DNA of 64,000 nucleotides from Corynebacterium sp. J010B-136 (GTDB lineage Bacteria > Actinomycetota > Actinomycetes > Mycobacteriales > Mycobacteriaceae). The notes beneath the pieces were generated by a model. The model was not told the origin of the DNA, ran no database searches, and saw only the letters and a program-made list of their open reading frames with translations. Below are positions 25,385-35,123 of this stretch, piece after piece. The stretch is taken from NCBI RefSeq assembly GCF_002967075.1, contig NZ_PUGE01000003.1:62001-126000 (forward strand), read 5' to 3'. The position numbers were made by a program, and so were the translations under genes. Numbering within the stretch: position 1 is the stretch's first letter; the number at the start of each line of letters is the position of its first letter.

Positions 25385-27598
25385 TTACTGCTGCTCTTCT
25401 GCTTCGTCTTCCGACTGGGCAGAAGGGGAGGGACTATATACCGGCGGCTCAGTCTGCTTCAAGACTAGAGTCGAACGGGGCTGAACTAAAAGCGTACCCT
25501 CTGCCTCTAAGATGGTGTCCTCTTTGGGGTACCCACCGCGGAAAGCGGTGTCGACCATCAGTTGCCATTTCGCACCTAAATCTTGCGTGGGCAGTCGAAA
25601 TTCAATTGCTTCATCATGCGCATTGAACATCATGATGAAAGAGTCATCTTTGATTTCCTGGCCCGCGGGGTCATGTTCGGTAATGGCATTGCCGTTAAGG
25701 TAGACCATCAAGGCCTTGCCAAAATCATGATCCCAGTCATCTTGGTTCATCAATCTTCCCGAAGGCACGAGCCATGCAACGTCGCGATCGCGAACATCGG
25801 CACCGAGCGGTCCGCCGGAGAAAAAGCGCTGGCGGCGAAAGACTGGGTGGTTGCGGCGAATCGCAATAACGCGCTTGGTAAAGGTGTAAAGCTCGGAAGG
25901 CTTGTCCAATTCCAGTAGCGACCAGTCCATCCAGGCAGTTTCATTATCCTGGCAGTAGACATTGTTATTGCCATTTTGGGTACGACCCATCTCATCGCCA
26001 TGTGAAATCATGGGCGTGCCTTGAGAAAGCAGCAACGTGGTGAGGAAGTTACGCTGCTGGCGACGGCGCAGGCGCAGAATATCTTCATCATCGGTAGAAC
26101 CTTCGACGCCGTGGTTCCACGAACGGTTATGCGATTCACCGTCACGGCCGTCTTCACCATTGGCCTCGTTGTGCTTTTCATTAAAAGACACCAAGTCGCG
26201 CAGGGTGAAACCGTCATGTGCGGTGATGAAATTAATCGAGGCAGTCGGGCGACGGCCATTGTTGGCATACAGATCCGACGAGCCGGTTAGCCGCGATGCA
26301 AATTCACCAAGAGTTGCTGGTTCGCCGCGCCAGAAATCGCGCACCGTATCGCGGTACTTACCGTTCCACTCGCTCCAAATTGGCGGGAAGTTGCCCACTT
26401 GGTAGCCGTCATGGCCAATGTCCCACGGTTCCGCGATGAGTTTAACCTGGCTGACCACGGGGTCTTGCTGGACAAGGTCAAAAAATGTCGCTAGCTTATC
26501 GACGTCATCTAGCTCACGCGCCAAAGTCGCTGCGAGGTCGAAGCGGAAACCGTCGACGTGCATTTCCGTAATCCAGTACCGCAAAGAGTCCATGATCAAC
26601 TGCAAGGAGTGCGGATGGCGGACATTTAAAGAGTTACCTGTGCCCGTGTAGTCCATGTACTGCGACTTATCTTCATCGACTAGCCGGTAGTAGGCGAGGT
26701 TATCGATACCGCGGAAAGCGATAGTGGGGCCGAGGTGGTTGCCTTCCGCAGTGTGGTTATAGACCACATCTAGGATGATCTCGATTCCGGCAGCATGGTA
26801 CGCGCGCACCATCGCTTTGAATTCTGCGACAGCACCGCCAGGAGTTGGATCGGCTGCATAATCTTGCTGAGGAGCAAAGAACCCAAAAGTGTTATAACCC
26901 CAGTAATTGCGCAGGCCTAGTTGGCGCAGACGGTCATCCTGCAAAAACTGATGAACTGGAAGCAGCTCTACAGCTGTTACCCCTAAGTCTTGGAAATACT
27001 TAATGATCGAGGGATGCGCCATGCCGGCGTAGGTTCCGCGCAGATGCTCCGGCACATCTGGATGCGTCATGGTCATACCCTTGACGTGGGTTTCATAAAT
27101 GACGGTGTCAGTTTCCGGGGTGTTTGGACGGCGGTCGCCTTTCCAATCAAAGTAAGGATTGATGACCACGGACAACATCGTGTGCCCTAAAGAATCTTCT
27201 TCATTGCGCCCAGTGCCTGCTGGCTCAGCGTGGACGTCATAAGAAAAGAGCGAGGCATCGCCGTCGAAGTCGCCTTCGAAGGCACGGGCATAAGGGTCAA
27301 CCAAAAGCTTGCTGGGATCGCAACGCAGGCCCTGCTCAGGATCGTACGGGCCGTGGATACGATAGCCATAGCGCTGGCCCGGCCCCACGGTCGGCAGGTA
27401 GCAGTGGAAGACGTGAGCGGTTTCTTCTTCCATCTCAATGCGGACTTCGCTTAGGTCTTCTTCAATCAGGCAGAGCTCTACTTTCTCGGCAATATCCGAA
27501 AAGATTGCAAAGTTAGTACCTGCCCCATCAAACGAGGAACCCAAAGGGTAAGGAGCTCCTGGCCATGGTTGTGTTATTGAACTACTCGATGCCATCAT
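25385..27598 (-). CDS. glgX: glycogen debranching enzyme, GlgX/TreX type
   Basis: 737 residues, GH13 isoamylase type that hydrolyses alpha-1,6 branches of phosphorylase-limited glycogen. An N-terminal CBM48 domain (GAPYPLGSSFDGAGTNFAIF) precedes the (beta/alpha)8 barrel with the four conserved regions: ILDVVYNHT, GFRFDLAATLARELD holding the nucleophile Asp, LIAEPWDIG holding the acid/base Glu, and INFITAHDGFTLRDL with the third Asp. It degrades glycogen together with glycogen phosphorylase, encoded 16 kb away in this window. TAAGCT lies 8 nt before the ATG. Trehalose synthesis from glycogen is a related possibility. Confidence 0.93.
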   Translation of the reverse strand: MMASSSSITQPWPGAPYPLGSSFDGAGTNFAIFSDIAEKVELCLIEEDLSEVRIEMEEETAHVFHCYLPTVGPGQRYGYRIHGPYDPEQGLRCDPSKLLVDPYARAFEGDFDGDASLFSYDVHAEPAGTGRNEEDSLGHTMLSVVINPYFDWKGDRRPNTPETDTVIYETHVKGMTMTHPDVPEHLRGTYAGMAHPSIIKYFQDLGVTAVELLPVHQFLQDDRLRQLGLRNYWGYNTFGFFAPQQDYAADPTPGGAVAEFKAMVRAYHAAGIEIILDVVYNHTAEGNHLGPTIAFRGIDNLAYYRLVDEDKSQYMDYTGTGNSLNVRHPHSLQLIMDSLRYWITEMHVDGFRFDLAATLARELDDVDKLATFFDLVQQDPVVSQVKLIAEPWDIGHDGYQVGNFPPIWSEWNGKYRDTVRDFWRGEPATLGEFASRLTGSSDLYANNGRRPTASINFITAHDGFTLRDLVSFNEKHNEANGEDGRDGESHNRSWNHGVEGSTDDEDILRLRRRQQRNFLTTLLLSQGTPMISHGDEMGRTQNGNNNVYCQDNETAWMDWSLLELDKPSELYTFTKRVIAIRRNHPVFRRQRFFSGGPLGADVRDRDVAWLVPSGRLMNQDDWDHDFGKALMVYLNGNAITEHDPAGQEIKDDSFIMMFNAHDEAIEFRLPTQDLGAKWQLMVDTAFRGGYPKEDTILEAEGTLLVQPRSTLVLKQTEPPVYSPSPSAQSEDEAEEQQ

Positions 27599-27606
27599 GA
27601 GTGAAA

Positions 27607-27612
27607 AGCTTA
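27607..27612 (-). promoter_or_regulatory. -10 box of glgX
   Basis: TAAGCT on the minus strand, 8 nt before the ATG at 27598, with no Shine-Dalgarno sequence; possible leaderless transcript. Confidence 0.35.
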
Positions 27613-27657
27613 ACGCACTCGCATGGCTTTGGCGTCTTATACAGCACCTTTAAATCA

Positions 27658-28230
27658 CTAAGGGGTAAATTGCCGAACCCCGGCGATGATGATTTCTGCG
27701 CCTTGCAGCAGCGAAGAGTCCGCTAAGGTGGCCTCATTCGACGAGGACGTTGATTGAGCAGCGTCATCATCGGTGCTGGTTTTGGTCAGCGCCTCGAGCT
27801 GGGCGCGGTTTTGATCCATCACGGTAGTACCCAGCACAAGGTGCACTAAAGTCTCAGCGGCGATACGTCGCGCTGAGTCATCAGCGCCGGTTTCGCGCAA
27901 CGCCTCTGCGAACTTTTCAGTCAAGTGCGTCCACGTCGGGGAGTCGGCTTGAGAAAGAGCAGCGGTGACTAACTCCGCGCCATCGCGGTGAGCGAGAAGA
28001 ATTTTCCGCAAATTTGCGACCAGCTCCAAAGTAGAAGCGCCGTCGAGGTGAGTGATAAAACTCGCAGCAATTTCTGCAATTAGCGCTTGCTTATTGGCAA
28101 CATGCCAATACAGCGCGCCGGGGACCACGCCTAAGGTGGTGGCGATTCTGCGCATGGTCATATCCGCAAAACCATAAGTGTTAAGCAGTTTTACGGCTGT
28201 GGTGATGATATCTTCGCGGGTCAATTGCAC
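27658..28230 (-). CDS. TetR-family transcriptional regulator
   Basis: 190 residues with an N-terminal helix-turn-helix (residues about 5-50: EDIITTAVKLLNTYGFADMT, RRIATTLGVVPGALYWHVAN), the TetR pattern. The C-terminal ligand domain is acidic with a Ser/Asp-rich segment (DDDAAQSTSSSNEATL). The GTG start is preceded by TAGACT 8 nt upstream (28239-28244). Just upstream lie palindromes built on GTCTA/TAGAC, likely operators, so autorepression is probable. Ligand and targets are unknown; glgX downstream in the same direction is 59 bp away and might be under the same control. Confidence 0.85.
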   Translation of the reverse strand: MQLTREDIITTAVKLLNTYGFADMTMRRIATTLGVVPGALYWHVANKQALIAEIAASFITHLDGASTLELVANLRKILLAHRDGAELVTAALSQADSPTWTHLTEKFAEALRETGADDSARRIAAETLVHLVLGTTVMDQNRAQLEALTKTSTDDDAAQSTSSSNEATLADSSLLQGAEIIIAGVRQFTP

Positions 28231-28238
28231 ATTGAGAA

Positions 28239-28244
28239 AGTCTA
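28239..28244 (-). promoter_or_regulatory. -10 box of the TetR gene
   Basis: TAGACT on the minus strand, 8 nt before the GTG at 28230. It is adjacent to the palindromic operator region 28255-28288. Confidence 0.4.
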
Positions 28245-28254
28245 CCCGAGCATT

Positions 28255-28288
28255 GTCTAAACGTAGACCGAGCCTTGGCGAGGTCTAC
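28255..28288. promoter_or_regulatory. palindromic operator region of the TetR gene
   Basis: Two overlapping inverted repeats. The first is GTCTA-AACG-TAGAC (28255-28268). The second has arms GTAGACC (28263-28269) and GGTCTAC (28282-28288) around a partly symmetric core containing GCCTTGGC. Both share the TAGAC half-site at 28264-28268. It covers the -35 region of the TetR gene, so binding would repress it. Confidence 0.6.
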
Positions 28289-28356
28289 GCTTGGAGAGGC
28301 CTATGTTCACAGCAAGCTTTGAGGATCCCTTAAAGGGCTGCGGAAGTTTGCATTGT

Positions 28357-28362
28357 TAGGAT
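28357..28362 (+). promoter_or_regulatory. -10 box TAGGAT upstream of lipoprotein gene
   Basis: TAGGAT about 130 nt before the TTG start of the lipoprotein gene. A leader of roughly 120 nt would result; it contains the AGGAG at 28483-28487. Other promoters nearer the gene cannot be excluded. Confidence 0.3.
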
Positions 28363-28492
28363 ATAACGCACACGATGTCTGTTGCGATGTATAGATAGGA
28401 AGTTTGGCGTCTAAGACTTGAGCCTCTAGTGATGCTCTTGTGATGACCGAATCAACCTTTGACAGCAAGCACACACTAATACAGGAGAAAAC

Positions 28493-29188
28493 TTGTCTTT
28501 TCCACGCCCGATGAAATTGTCCGCCGCCGCACTCGCGCTGGTTACGCCATTTGCTCTCGTTGCATGTGGCTCTGATGAAAGCGAGGAAACGGCTGCGCCA
28601 TCTACTTCTGCGGTTACTTCCACGGTAGAGGCCACCTCTTCAAAGGAGACCTCTTCTGTAGAGACCACGACGTCGAAGGCCAAGGAAACTTCTGAAGAGG
28701 CAGAGCCTACGACTCAAACCCCGGCAGAAACCCAGGAACCTGAAAGCGCGGAGGGAACCGATCCTGCAGCTGCAGCCGGTGCTGCTGATGCTGCGGCTGG
28801 CAACCCATTAGCCGCTGAGGAATTGCAGCCGGTTCAAGGTGGCCAACCAGCAGATGAGGCCACCCGCGGTGCCATCTCCAAGCTGGTCAACGGCTGGTAT
28901 GAGGTAGGCGATATGCGCTCTTACATGCGCTACATCCCAGAGCACACCTGTACTCAGGTGCTTGAGCAAAACCCAGACGTCCACAACGTCGACTACAGCG
29001 TCTTCCCACAGATCCCAATGAACCAGGTCAGCGATAACTGGAACGCAGCGGGCGTGCAGTCCATCGACGATCTTGCAGTCAATGGCGACACTGCTTCTGC
29101 GACTGTTACCGTCAACACCGGTGAAGGTGTCGATACCTCAGTCATGCGCTTTAAGAATGAGAGCGGCAACTGGCTGTTCTGTAACTAA
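28493..29188 (+). CDS. secreted lipoprotein with Ser/Thr/Glu-rich linker, unknown function
   Basis: 231 residues from a TTG start, supported by AGGAG 5 nt upstream and by the signal sequence (LSAAALALVTPFALVAC, lipobox LVAC, Cys about 25). A long low-complexity linker of Ser, Thr, Glu and Ala runs to about residue 105, long enough to span cell-wall layers. The C-terminal domain of about 115 residues has KLVNGWYEVGDMRSYMRYIP, two cysteines (HTCTQV and LFCN at the end) and NTGEGVDTSVMRFKNESGNW, compatible with an NTF2-like fold (inference). It resembles the 5181 lipoprotein in layout. Function unknown. Confidence 0.8.
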   Translation: MSFPRPMKLSAAALALVTPFALVACGSDESEETAAPSTSAVTSTVEATSSKETSSVETTTSKAKETSEEAEPTTQTPAETQEPESAEGTDPAAAAGAADAAAGNPLAAEELQPVQGGQPADEATRGAISKLVNGWYEVGDMRSYMRYIPEHTCTQVLEQNPDVHNVDYSVFPQIPMNQVSDNWNAAGVQSIDDLAVNGDTASATVTVNTGEGVDTSVMRFKNESGNWLFCN

Positions 29189-29202
29189 GCCGTTTAATTA
29201 GT

Positions 29203-29208
29203 TATTCT
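29203..29208 (+). promoter_or_regulatory. -10 box of the 29217 membrane protein gene
   Basis: TATTCT 8 nt before the GTG start; no Shine-Dalgarno sequence is present. Confidence 0.35.
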
Positions 29209-29216
29209 TTATTCTC

Positions 29217-29762
29217 GTGGCACGTATAACTTTTCCCCGCACCGTCGGCTTTGGTGCGGGGCTTTTGGCATTAGTCCTCATCGTCTTTTCCATCTTCGGA
29301 CTCTTGTGGGGCCTGTGGCGCCCAGAGATGACAGCAACAGCAGTGGAAGGTGGCGGCTTTGCCATCGATACAACTTCCAATGCGCAATTCCAAGGCTTTG
29401 GTGCCTTCGTGCTGGCTACGGCGCTGCTCGCTGGGGCAGTGGCCTTCGGGGTATTTAAATACGCGAAATCCCGCCGCGGTTTAGCAACGATGCTGTATCT
29501 GGCCCTGCTGACAGTGCTGGGCTCGCTAGCCTTTTGGCTAGTCGGGGGATTTTTTGCACCGACGATGCCAGATGTGACAGCAGAAGTAGGAAGCCAAGTC
29601 AGCTGGGTACCCAGCTTCAATCCAGGGTTAGGGCTGGCAGCTGCACCTTTTGTGTGCCTGCTGGTCTACTGGTCGGGGCTATACCTCACTGTTGAAAGCT
29701 CTAGCGCAGGTGAAGAAGCAACTGCAGCTGTGCCGACAGAAGTCGGGCAGCCCCTGTATTAG
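29217..29762 (+). CDS. membrane protein with four transmembrane segments
   Basis: 181 residues starting with GTG. Hydrophobic segments at about 10-33 (FGAGLLALVLIVFSIFGLLW), 58-78 (GFGAFVLATALLAGAVAFGV), 90-112 (TMLYLALLTVLGSLAFWLVG) and 136-157 (GLGLAAAPFVCLLVYWSGLY), with an outside loop containing VEGGGFAIDTTSNAQFQGFG. No family recognised. It lies upstream of hisD in the same direction, but a 140-bp gap with a probable promoter separates them. Confidence 0.72.
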   Translation: MARITFPRTVGFGAGLLALVLIVFSIFGLLWGLWRPEMTATAVEGGGFAIDTTSNAQFQGFGAFVLATALLAGAVAFGVFKYAKSRRGLATMLYLALLTVLGSLAFWLVGGFFAPTMPDVTAEVGSQVSWVPSFNPGLGLAAAPFVCLLVYWSGLYLTVESSSAGEEATAAVPTEVGQPLY

Positions 29763-29855
29763 ATCACGGTATTAGAGCACTGTATTAAAACGCGTTTCAG
29801 GGGTGTCCATTCTGTGGGAAGGGATGCCCATTTTCAGCCGGGTCAATAGCGGTCG

Positions 29856-29861
29856 TATGAT
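29856..29861 (+). promoter_or_regulatory. probable -10 box of the histidine operon
   Basis: TATGAT 42 nt before the hisD ATG, giving a leader of about 36 nt that carries GGAAAGG as ribosome binding site. The -35 region is weak. Upstream, 29803-29836 contains two similar stretches (GTGTCCATT and ATGCCCATT) that could bind a regulator. Confidence 0.4.
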
Positions 29862-29903
29862 AGGTTAAAGCACCTAAACATACTCGTTGGAAAGGCCTGC
29901 TCA

Positions 29904-31214
29904 ATGTTGCGCGTCATCGATCTCCGGGGTCGGAAATTAACTACCTCCCAATTGCGCCGAATTATTCCTCGCGGTGGTGTTTCAGTCGCCTCCGTCGTGG
30001 AAAAAGTCGCCCCCATAGTCAATGACATCCAACATCGTGGCGCAGCAGCCGCACTGGAGTACTGCGAGCAATTCGACGGAATTCGCCCTGCGGCCATCCG
30101 TGTGCCGCAACAGGCACTAGATGATGCGGTGAAGCAGCTCGATCCGCAGATTAAAGAGGCCATCGAGGTCTCCATTGAACGTGTGCGCAAAGTTCACGCT
30201 GAGCAAAAGCCAGCATCACACACTACTTCTTTGGGCCCTGATGCGTCTGTCACGGAGGTCTTTCGCCCAGTAGAGCGCGTTGGCCTCTACGTTCCCGGTG
30301 GCAAGGCGGTGTACCCGTCCTCTGTCATTATGAATACAGTGCCGGCACAAGAAGCCGGTGCTTCGACCTTGGTCGTTGCCTCGCCGCCGCAGAAGGAATT
30401 CGGCGGTCTGCCACACCCAACGGTGCTGGCTACCTGCGCTATTTTGGGCGTGGATGAGGTCTGGGCGGTAGGCGGTGCGCAAGGTATTGCGCTGTTGGCT
30501 TATGGCGATGATGAGGCAGAGCTTGAACCTGTCGATATGGTCACCGGCCCAGGCAATATCTTTGTTACCGCCGCCAAGCGCCTGGTGCGTGGACTGGTCG
30601 GCACAGACTCTGAGGCCGGGCCTACAGAAATTGCTGTGTTAGCCGATGCGTCTGCGAACCCGGTCTATGTTGCCTATGACTTAATCTCGCAGGCTGAGCA
30701 CGATCCGATGGCAGCGAGCGTGCTCATTACTGACTCGGAAACCCTCGCCGACGCTGTCTCCAAGGCAGTCGAGCAACGCTATACCGCAACGGCAAACGCT
30801 GAGCGCGCAGCAGAAGCGTTGCGCGGGGAGCAGTCGGGCATTGTGCTTGTCGATGACATCGAGCAGGGCATTGAAGTAGCCGATGCTTATGCGGCTGAGC
30901 ACCTGGAAGTGCAGACAGAAAATGCCCGCGCGGTAGCTGAGCGCATCAAGCACGCGGGCGCAATTTTCGTCGGTGATTATTCACCTGTGCCGCTGGGTGA
31001 TTACTCCGCAGGTTCGAACCACGTGCTGCCTACCTCGGGAACTGCGCGCTTTAGCGCGGGGCTGTCTACGCACACCTTCTTGCGCCCGGTCAACATTGTT
31101 GAATACGGCCGCGAAGGTCTAGCAGAAGTAGCTGACGCTGTGGTCAACTTCTCTAATGCTGAAGATCTGCCAGCGCACGGGGAAGCTATCCGTGCTCGCT
31201 TAGAGGATAACTAA
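29904..31214 (+). CDS. hisD: histidinol dehydrogenase
   Basis: 436 residues; oxidises L-histidinol to L-histidine in two NAD-dependent steps. Family blocks are present: [79 protein letters not shown], and the end block with the conserved His-rich motif [22 protein letters not shown] (His and Glu residues hold the zinc). It is the first gene of the histidine operon here, followed by hisC after 15 bp. GGAAAGG precedes the ATG. Confidence 0.97.
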   Translation: MLRVIDLRGRKLTTSQLRRIIPRGGVSVASVVEKVAPIVNDIQHRGAAAALEYCEQFDGIRPAAIRVPQQALDDAVKQLDPQIKEAIEVSIERVRKVHAEQKPASHTTSLGPDASVTEVFRPVERVGLYVPGGKAVYPSSVIMNTVPAQEAGASTLVVASPPQKEFGGLPHPTVLATCAILGVDEVWAVGGAQGIALLAYGDDEAELEPVDMVTGPGNIFVTAAKRLVRGLVGTDSEAGPTEIAVLADASANPVYVAYDLISQAEHDPMAASVLITDSETLADAVSKAVEQRYTATANAERAAEALRGEQSGIVLVDDIEQGIEVADAYAAEHLEVQTENARAVAERIKHAGAIFVGDYSPVPLGDYSAGSNHVLPTSGTARFSAGLSTHTFLRPVNIVEYGREGLAEVADAVVNFSNAEDLPAHGEAIRARLEDN

Positions 31215-32342
<1,128 letters not shown>

Positions 32343-32343
32343 A

Positions 32344-32946
32344 ATGACACAAAGAATTGGCGCAGCTGAGCGCAAGACTTCGGAATCCGATATCCGCGTG
32401 GAAATCAACCTCGATGGCACTGGCAAATCGGATATTTCCACGGGCTTGCCGTTTTTCGATCATATGCTCACCGCTTTCGCCACCCACGGCAGCTTTGACC
32501 TGACGGTCAAGGCAGATGGCGATATTGAAATCGATGCGCACCACACCGTGGAAGACACCGCGATTGTTTTAGGACGCGCTTTTGCTGATGCCATTGGGGA
32601 TAAGAAGGGCATTCGCCGCTTCGGTTCCCAGCTTTTGCCGATGGATGAAGCGTTGGTGGAAGCTGTCATCGATATTTCTGGGCGCGCGTACTACGTCATG
32701 AATGGCGAGCCGGAAAACTTAGACTGGCAAATCATCGGCGGGCACTATGCCACGGTGATTAACCGGCACTTCTTTGAGACCTTTGCGATTCACTCGCAAA
32801 CTACTTTGCATGTCAACGTGCGTTATGGCCGCGACCCGCACCACATCACCGAAGCTGAGTACAAGGCTGTGGCACGTGCGCTGCGCCAGGCAGTAGAAAG
32901 CGATCCACGCCAAACTGGGATACCTTCAACTAAGGGAGCTCTGTAG
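32344..32946 (+). CDS. hisB: imidazoleglycerol-phosphate dehydratase (monofunctional)
   Basis: 200 residues, a single IGPD domain without the N-terminal phosphatase seen in E. coli HisB, so histidinol phosphate must be dephosphorylated by another protein. The paired metal motifs are present: [19 protein letters not shown] and [16 protein letters not shown], then later [24 protein letters not shown] and [19 protein letters not shown] with [22 protein letters not shown] precedes its ATG inside the end of hisC. The next small gene begins 9 bp after its stop codon. Confidence 0.97.
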   Translation: MTQRIGAAERKTSESDIRVEINLDGTGKSDISTGLPFFDHMLTAFATHGSFDLTVKADGDIEIDAHHTVEDTAIVLGRAFADAIGDKKGIRRFGSQLLPMDEALVEAVIDISGRAYYVMNGEPENLDWQIIGGHYATVINRHFFETFAIHSQTTLHVNVRYGRDPHHITEAEYKAVARALRQAVESDPRQTGIPSTKGAL

Positions 32947-32954
32947 ACTCCGCC

Positions 32955-33119
32955 GTGTACCTCGCTGTAATTTTGATGTTTATGGTTGCCGGCATGCTAG
33001 TCGGCGGAGCCTGGAGCGCCTATAAGCAAGGTTCAAAATTTTGGACAGTTATGGCAGCAGTCTTGGCTCTAGCCGCGGCTGGTGCTGCAATCGCGTGGAT
33101 GATAGGAGAGATGCAATAA
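32955..33119 (+). CDS. small membrane protein inside the histidine operon
   Basis: 54 residues, too short for many gene finders. GTG at 32955, then two hydrophobic helices (YLAVILMFMVAGMLVGGAWS at 2-21; VMAAVLALAAAGAAIAWMIG at 32-51) joined by the short loop AYKQGSKFWT. Its stop codon TAA directly abuts the TTG of the transporter gene. In C. glutamicum the same place, hisB followed by two extra genes (orf2, orf1), holds a small protein and a transporter. Whether it assists the transporter is unknown; the tight coupling suggests it. Confidence 0.75.
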   Translation: MYLAVILMFMVAGMLVGGAWSAYKQGSKFWTVMAAVLALAAAGAAIAWMIGEMQ

Positions 33120-34469
33120 TTGGCTAAAAACGGCAAGAACTTCAACCGCAATCGACTTCACTCCATCGATGACGCCACCACACCTGCGCCGAAGCTAGGG
33201 CCAGATGCTACCCAGGCTCCTGAAAAGGTCACCTTGTGGAAGGTACCTGGTTTCGCACCAACGATGATCGCCGTCGCGGCAGCTTTTGGTGCTTGGTCGA
33301 TTTTGCTTCCGGTTGTACCGACGCAGGTTATTGAAGACGGCGGTTCCCCAGCACTAGCGGGTGCATCCACCGGTATCTTCATGGCCGCGACTGTTCTCAC
33401 GCAGATTTTCACTCCCTGGATGCTGCGGAAGTTTGGTTATCGCCGGTTGATGGCGGTATCTGCGTTCATGCTCGGTGTGCCAGCATTGGGACACCTTATT
33501 GGAACAGAAGCATGGGCGGTCTTGCTGTTTTCGGCTCTGCGTGGCACCGGTTTTGGTGCGCTGACCGTTGCGGAATCCGCGCTCATGGCGGAGCTAGTAC
33601 CGCTGAAATACCTCGGCAAAGCCACTGGCGTGCTCGGCGTCTTCGTTGGCGCTGCGCAAATGGTCTTCTTGCCCATTGGTCTGTACATGTCTTCCTCACT
33701 CGGCTATGAGGTCACCTACATCACCGCTGCGGTTATCGCGGTTATCGCCGTCGGGATGGCGTTTAGAATCCCAGATATCCATCCCAAGGTGGAAACTGAG
33801 GGGGCATCGACAAGCGAAAGTGCACGCCCACGCGTTTCCATCTGGAAACTTGTCCTGGTGCCGGCGCTGGGGCTCAGTGCTATTTCTATGAGCTACGGTC
33901 TGGTCTCGTCTTTCTTGCCCGCGACCGTGACCGATATTGACCCTGTCACCGGTGCAACTTTGGGCGGCATCATGCTCTCGATCGTCGGTGGCTCCGCGAT
34001 GGTCTCGCGCTATTTTGCCGGCTCTGCCGCCGACCGTTTCGGCGAAGCCGGACGCCTCTACATCCCTGGCCAGCTCACCTCCTGTGTGGGCATGGCGCTG
34101 ATGGCCGCGGTGATTTTAGCTGGCTGGTCAGTGTGGTGGCTGGTTGTTGCCGCCGCACTCTTTGGCATCGGCTTTGGCGTGGTGCAGCAAGAAGCTTTGC
34201 TCTCGATGTTCCAGCGCCTACCGCGTACCCGATCTTCTGAAGCCTCTGCGCTGTGGAATATCTCCTATGACGGCGGAACGGGTGTCGGCTCCATTGTGTT
34301 TGCGGGCGTGGTAGCCGGTGCAGGATACGCCGGTGGTTATGCCGCTGGTGCCGTGGTTATCCTCATTGGAGTGGGCCTGACCAGCCTGGACTACGTTGTT
34401 GGCAAACACCGTGTAACTGAATATGACAATATTAAAACTCGCCTCAAGCGCCTGCGAAAGGAAAAATAA
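33120..34469 (+). CDS. MFS transporter inside the histidine operon
   Basis: 449 residues starting with TTG that abuts the preceding stop codon; GGAGAG lies about 10 nt upstream. Twelve hydrophobic segments. MFS hallmarks include LRKFGYRRLMAVSAFMLGVP in the loop after TM2 and RYFAGSAADRFGEAGRLYIP in the equivalent loop of the second half. A cytosolic charged tail ends in KTRLKRLRKEK. In C. glutamicum the corresponding gene (orf1) is in the his operon but is reported not to be needed for histidine synthesis. Substrate unknown; histidine or an intermediate is a guess from context. hisH begins 3 bp later. Confidence 0.88.
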   Translation: MAKNGKNFNRNRLHSIDDATTPAPKLGPDATQAPEKVTLWKVPGFAPTMIAVAAAFGAWSILLPVVPTQVIEDGGSPALAGASTGIFMAATVLTQIFTPWMLRKFGYRRLMAVSAFMLGVPALGHLIGTEAWAVLLFSALRGTGFGALTVAESALMAELVPLKYLGKATGVLGVFVGAAQMVFLPIGLYMSSSLGYEVTYITAAVIAVIAVGMAFRIPDIHPKVETEGASTSESARPRVSIWKLVLVPALGLSAISMSYGLVSSFLPATVTDIDPVTGATLGGIMLSIVGGSAMVSRYFAGSAADRFGEAGRLYIPGQLTSCVGMALMAAVILAGWSVWWLVVAAALFGIGFGVVQQEALLSMFQRLPRTRSSEASALWNISYDGGTGVGSIVFAGVVAGAGYAGGYAAGAVVILIGVGLTSLDYVVGKHRVTEYDNIKTRLKRLRKEK

Positions 34470-34472
34470 ATA

Positions 34473-35108
34473 ATGACTTCGAAATCCGTAGCCCTCCTTG
34501 ATTACGGAGCCGGAAATCTGCGAAGTGCTCAGCGTGTCTTAGAACATGTTGGGGCGAATGTGACCGTGACATCCGATCCGAAAGTCGCGGTAGAAACCGA
34601 TGGCCTGTTGGTACCAGGTGTGGGCGCGTATGCCGCGTGCATGGCAGGCCTGCGCGCGATTCACGGACCGCGCATCATCGGCCAGCGCCTGGCGGGTGGA
34701 CGTCCGGTTCTAGGAATTTGTGTGGGTATGCAGGTGCTTTTCGATGCCGGCAACGAACACGGCATCCACACCGAAGGCTGCGGGGAATGGCCAGGCCTGG
34801 TGGAACGCCTCGATGCGGAAGTCTTGCCGCACATGGGCTGGAATACCGTGAAGATGGAAAAAGATTCACAACTTTTTGCCGGCCTCGATCAAGATACCCG
34901 TTTTTATTTCGTGCACTCATACGGCGTGCGCCGCTGGGAATTAGAAACTGAAATCACCACGCCACCTACGGTGACGTGGGCGCAGCACGAAAAAGATCCG
35001 TTTGTGGCTGCGGTGGAAAATGGTCCTTTGTGGGCCACGCAATTTCACCCTGAAAAATCCGGCGAGGCTGGATTGCACCTCTTGCGTAACTGGTTGGAAC
35101 AACTCTAG
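34473..35108 (+). CDS. hisH: imidazole glycerol phosphate synthase, glutaminase subunit
   Basis: 211 residues, class I glutamine amidotransferase that supplies ammonia to HisF. The nucleophile lies in [14 protein letters not shown] and the His-Glu pair in [20 protein letters not shown]; the oxyanion region is [14 protein letters not shown]. It begins 3 bp after the MFS gene, with AAAGGA about 9 nt upstream, and is followed 15 bp later by hisA. Confidence 0.96.
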   Translation: MTSKSVALLDYGAGNLRSAQRVLEHVGANVTVTSDPKVAVETDGLLVPGVGAYAACMAGLRAIHGPRIIGQRLAGGRPVLGICVGMQVLFDAGNEHGIHTEGCGEWPGLVERLDAEVLPHMGWNTVKMEKDSQLFAGLDQDTRFYFVHSYGVRRWELETEITTPPTVTWAQHEKDPFVAAVENGPLWATQFHPEKSGEAGLHLLRNWLEQL

Positions 35109-35109
35109 G

Positions 35110-35115
35110 TAGGAT
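35110..35115 (+). promoter_or_regulatory. possible internal -10 box before hisA
   Basis: TAGGAT 8 nt before the hisA ATG. The same bases also provide AGGA as a weak Shine-Dalgarno sequence, so the element may be a ribosome binding site, a leaderless internal promoter, or both. Confidence 0.3.
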
Positions 35116-35123
35116 ATAGCACC

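Noticed and set aside
29763..29903. T-box-like leader for the histidine operon
   Set aside because: A T-box has been proposed for C. glutamicum hisD, but here only 140 bp are available, the likely promoter leaves about 36 nt, and no specifier stem or T-box core is visible; the TGGA before hisD is part of the ribosome binding site.
31009..31024. GGTTCGAACC, resembling a tRNA T-arm
   Set aside because: It lies in frame inside the conserved SNHVLP block of hisD, and no acceptor, D or anticodon arms surround it.
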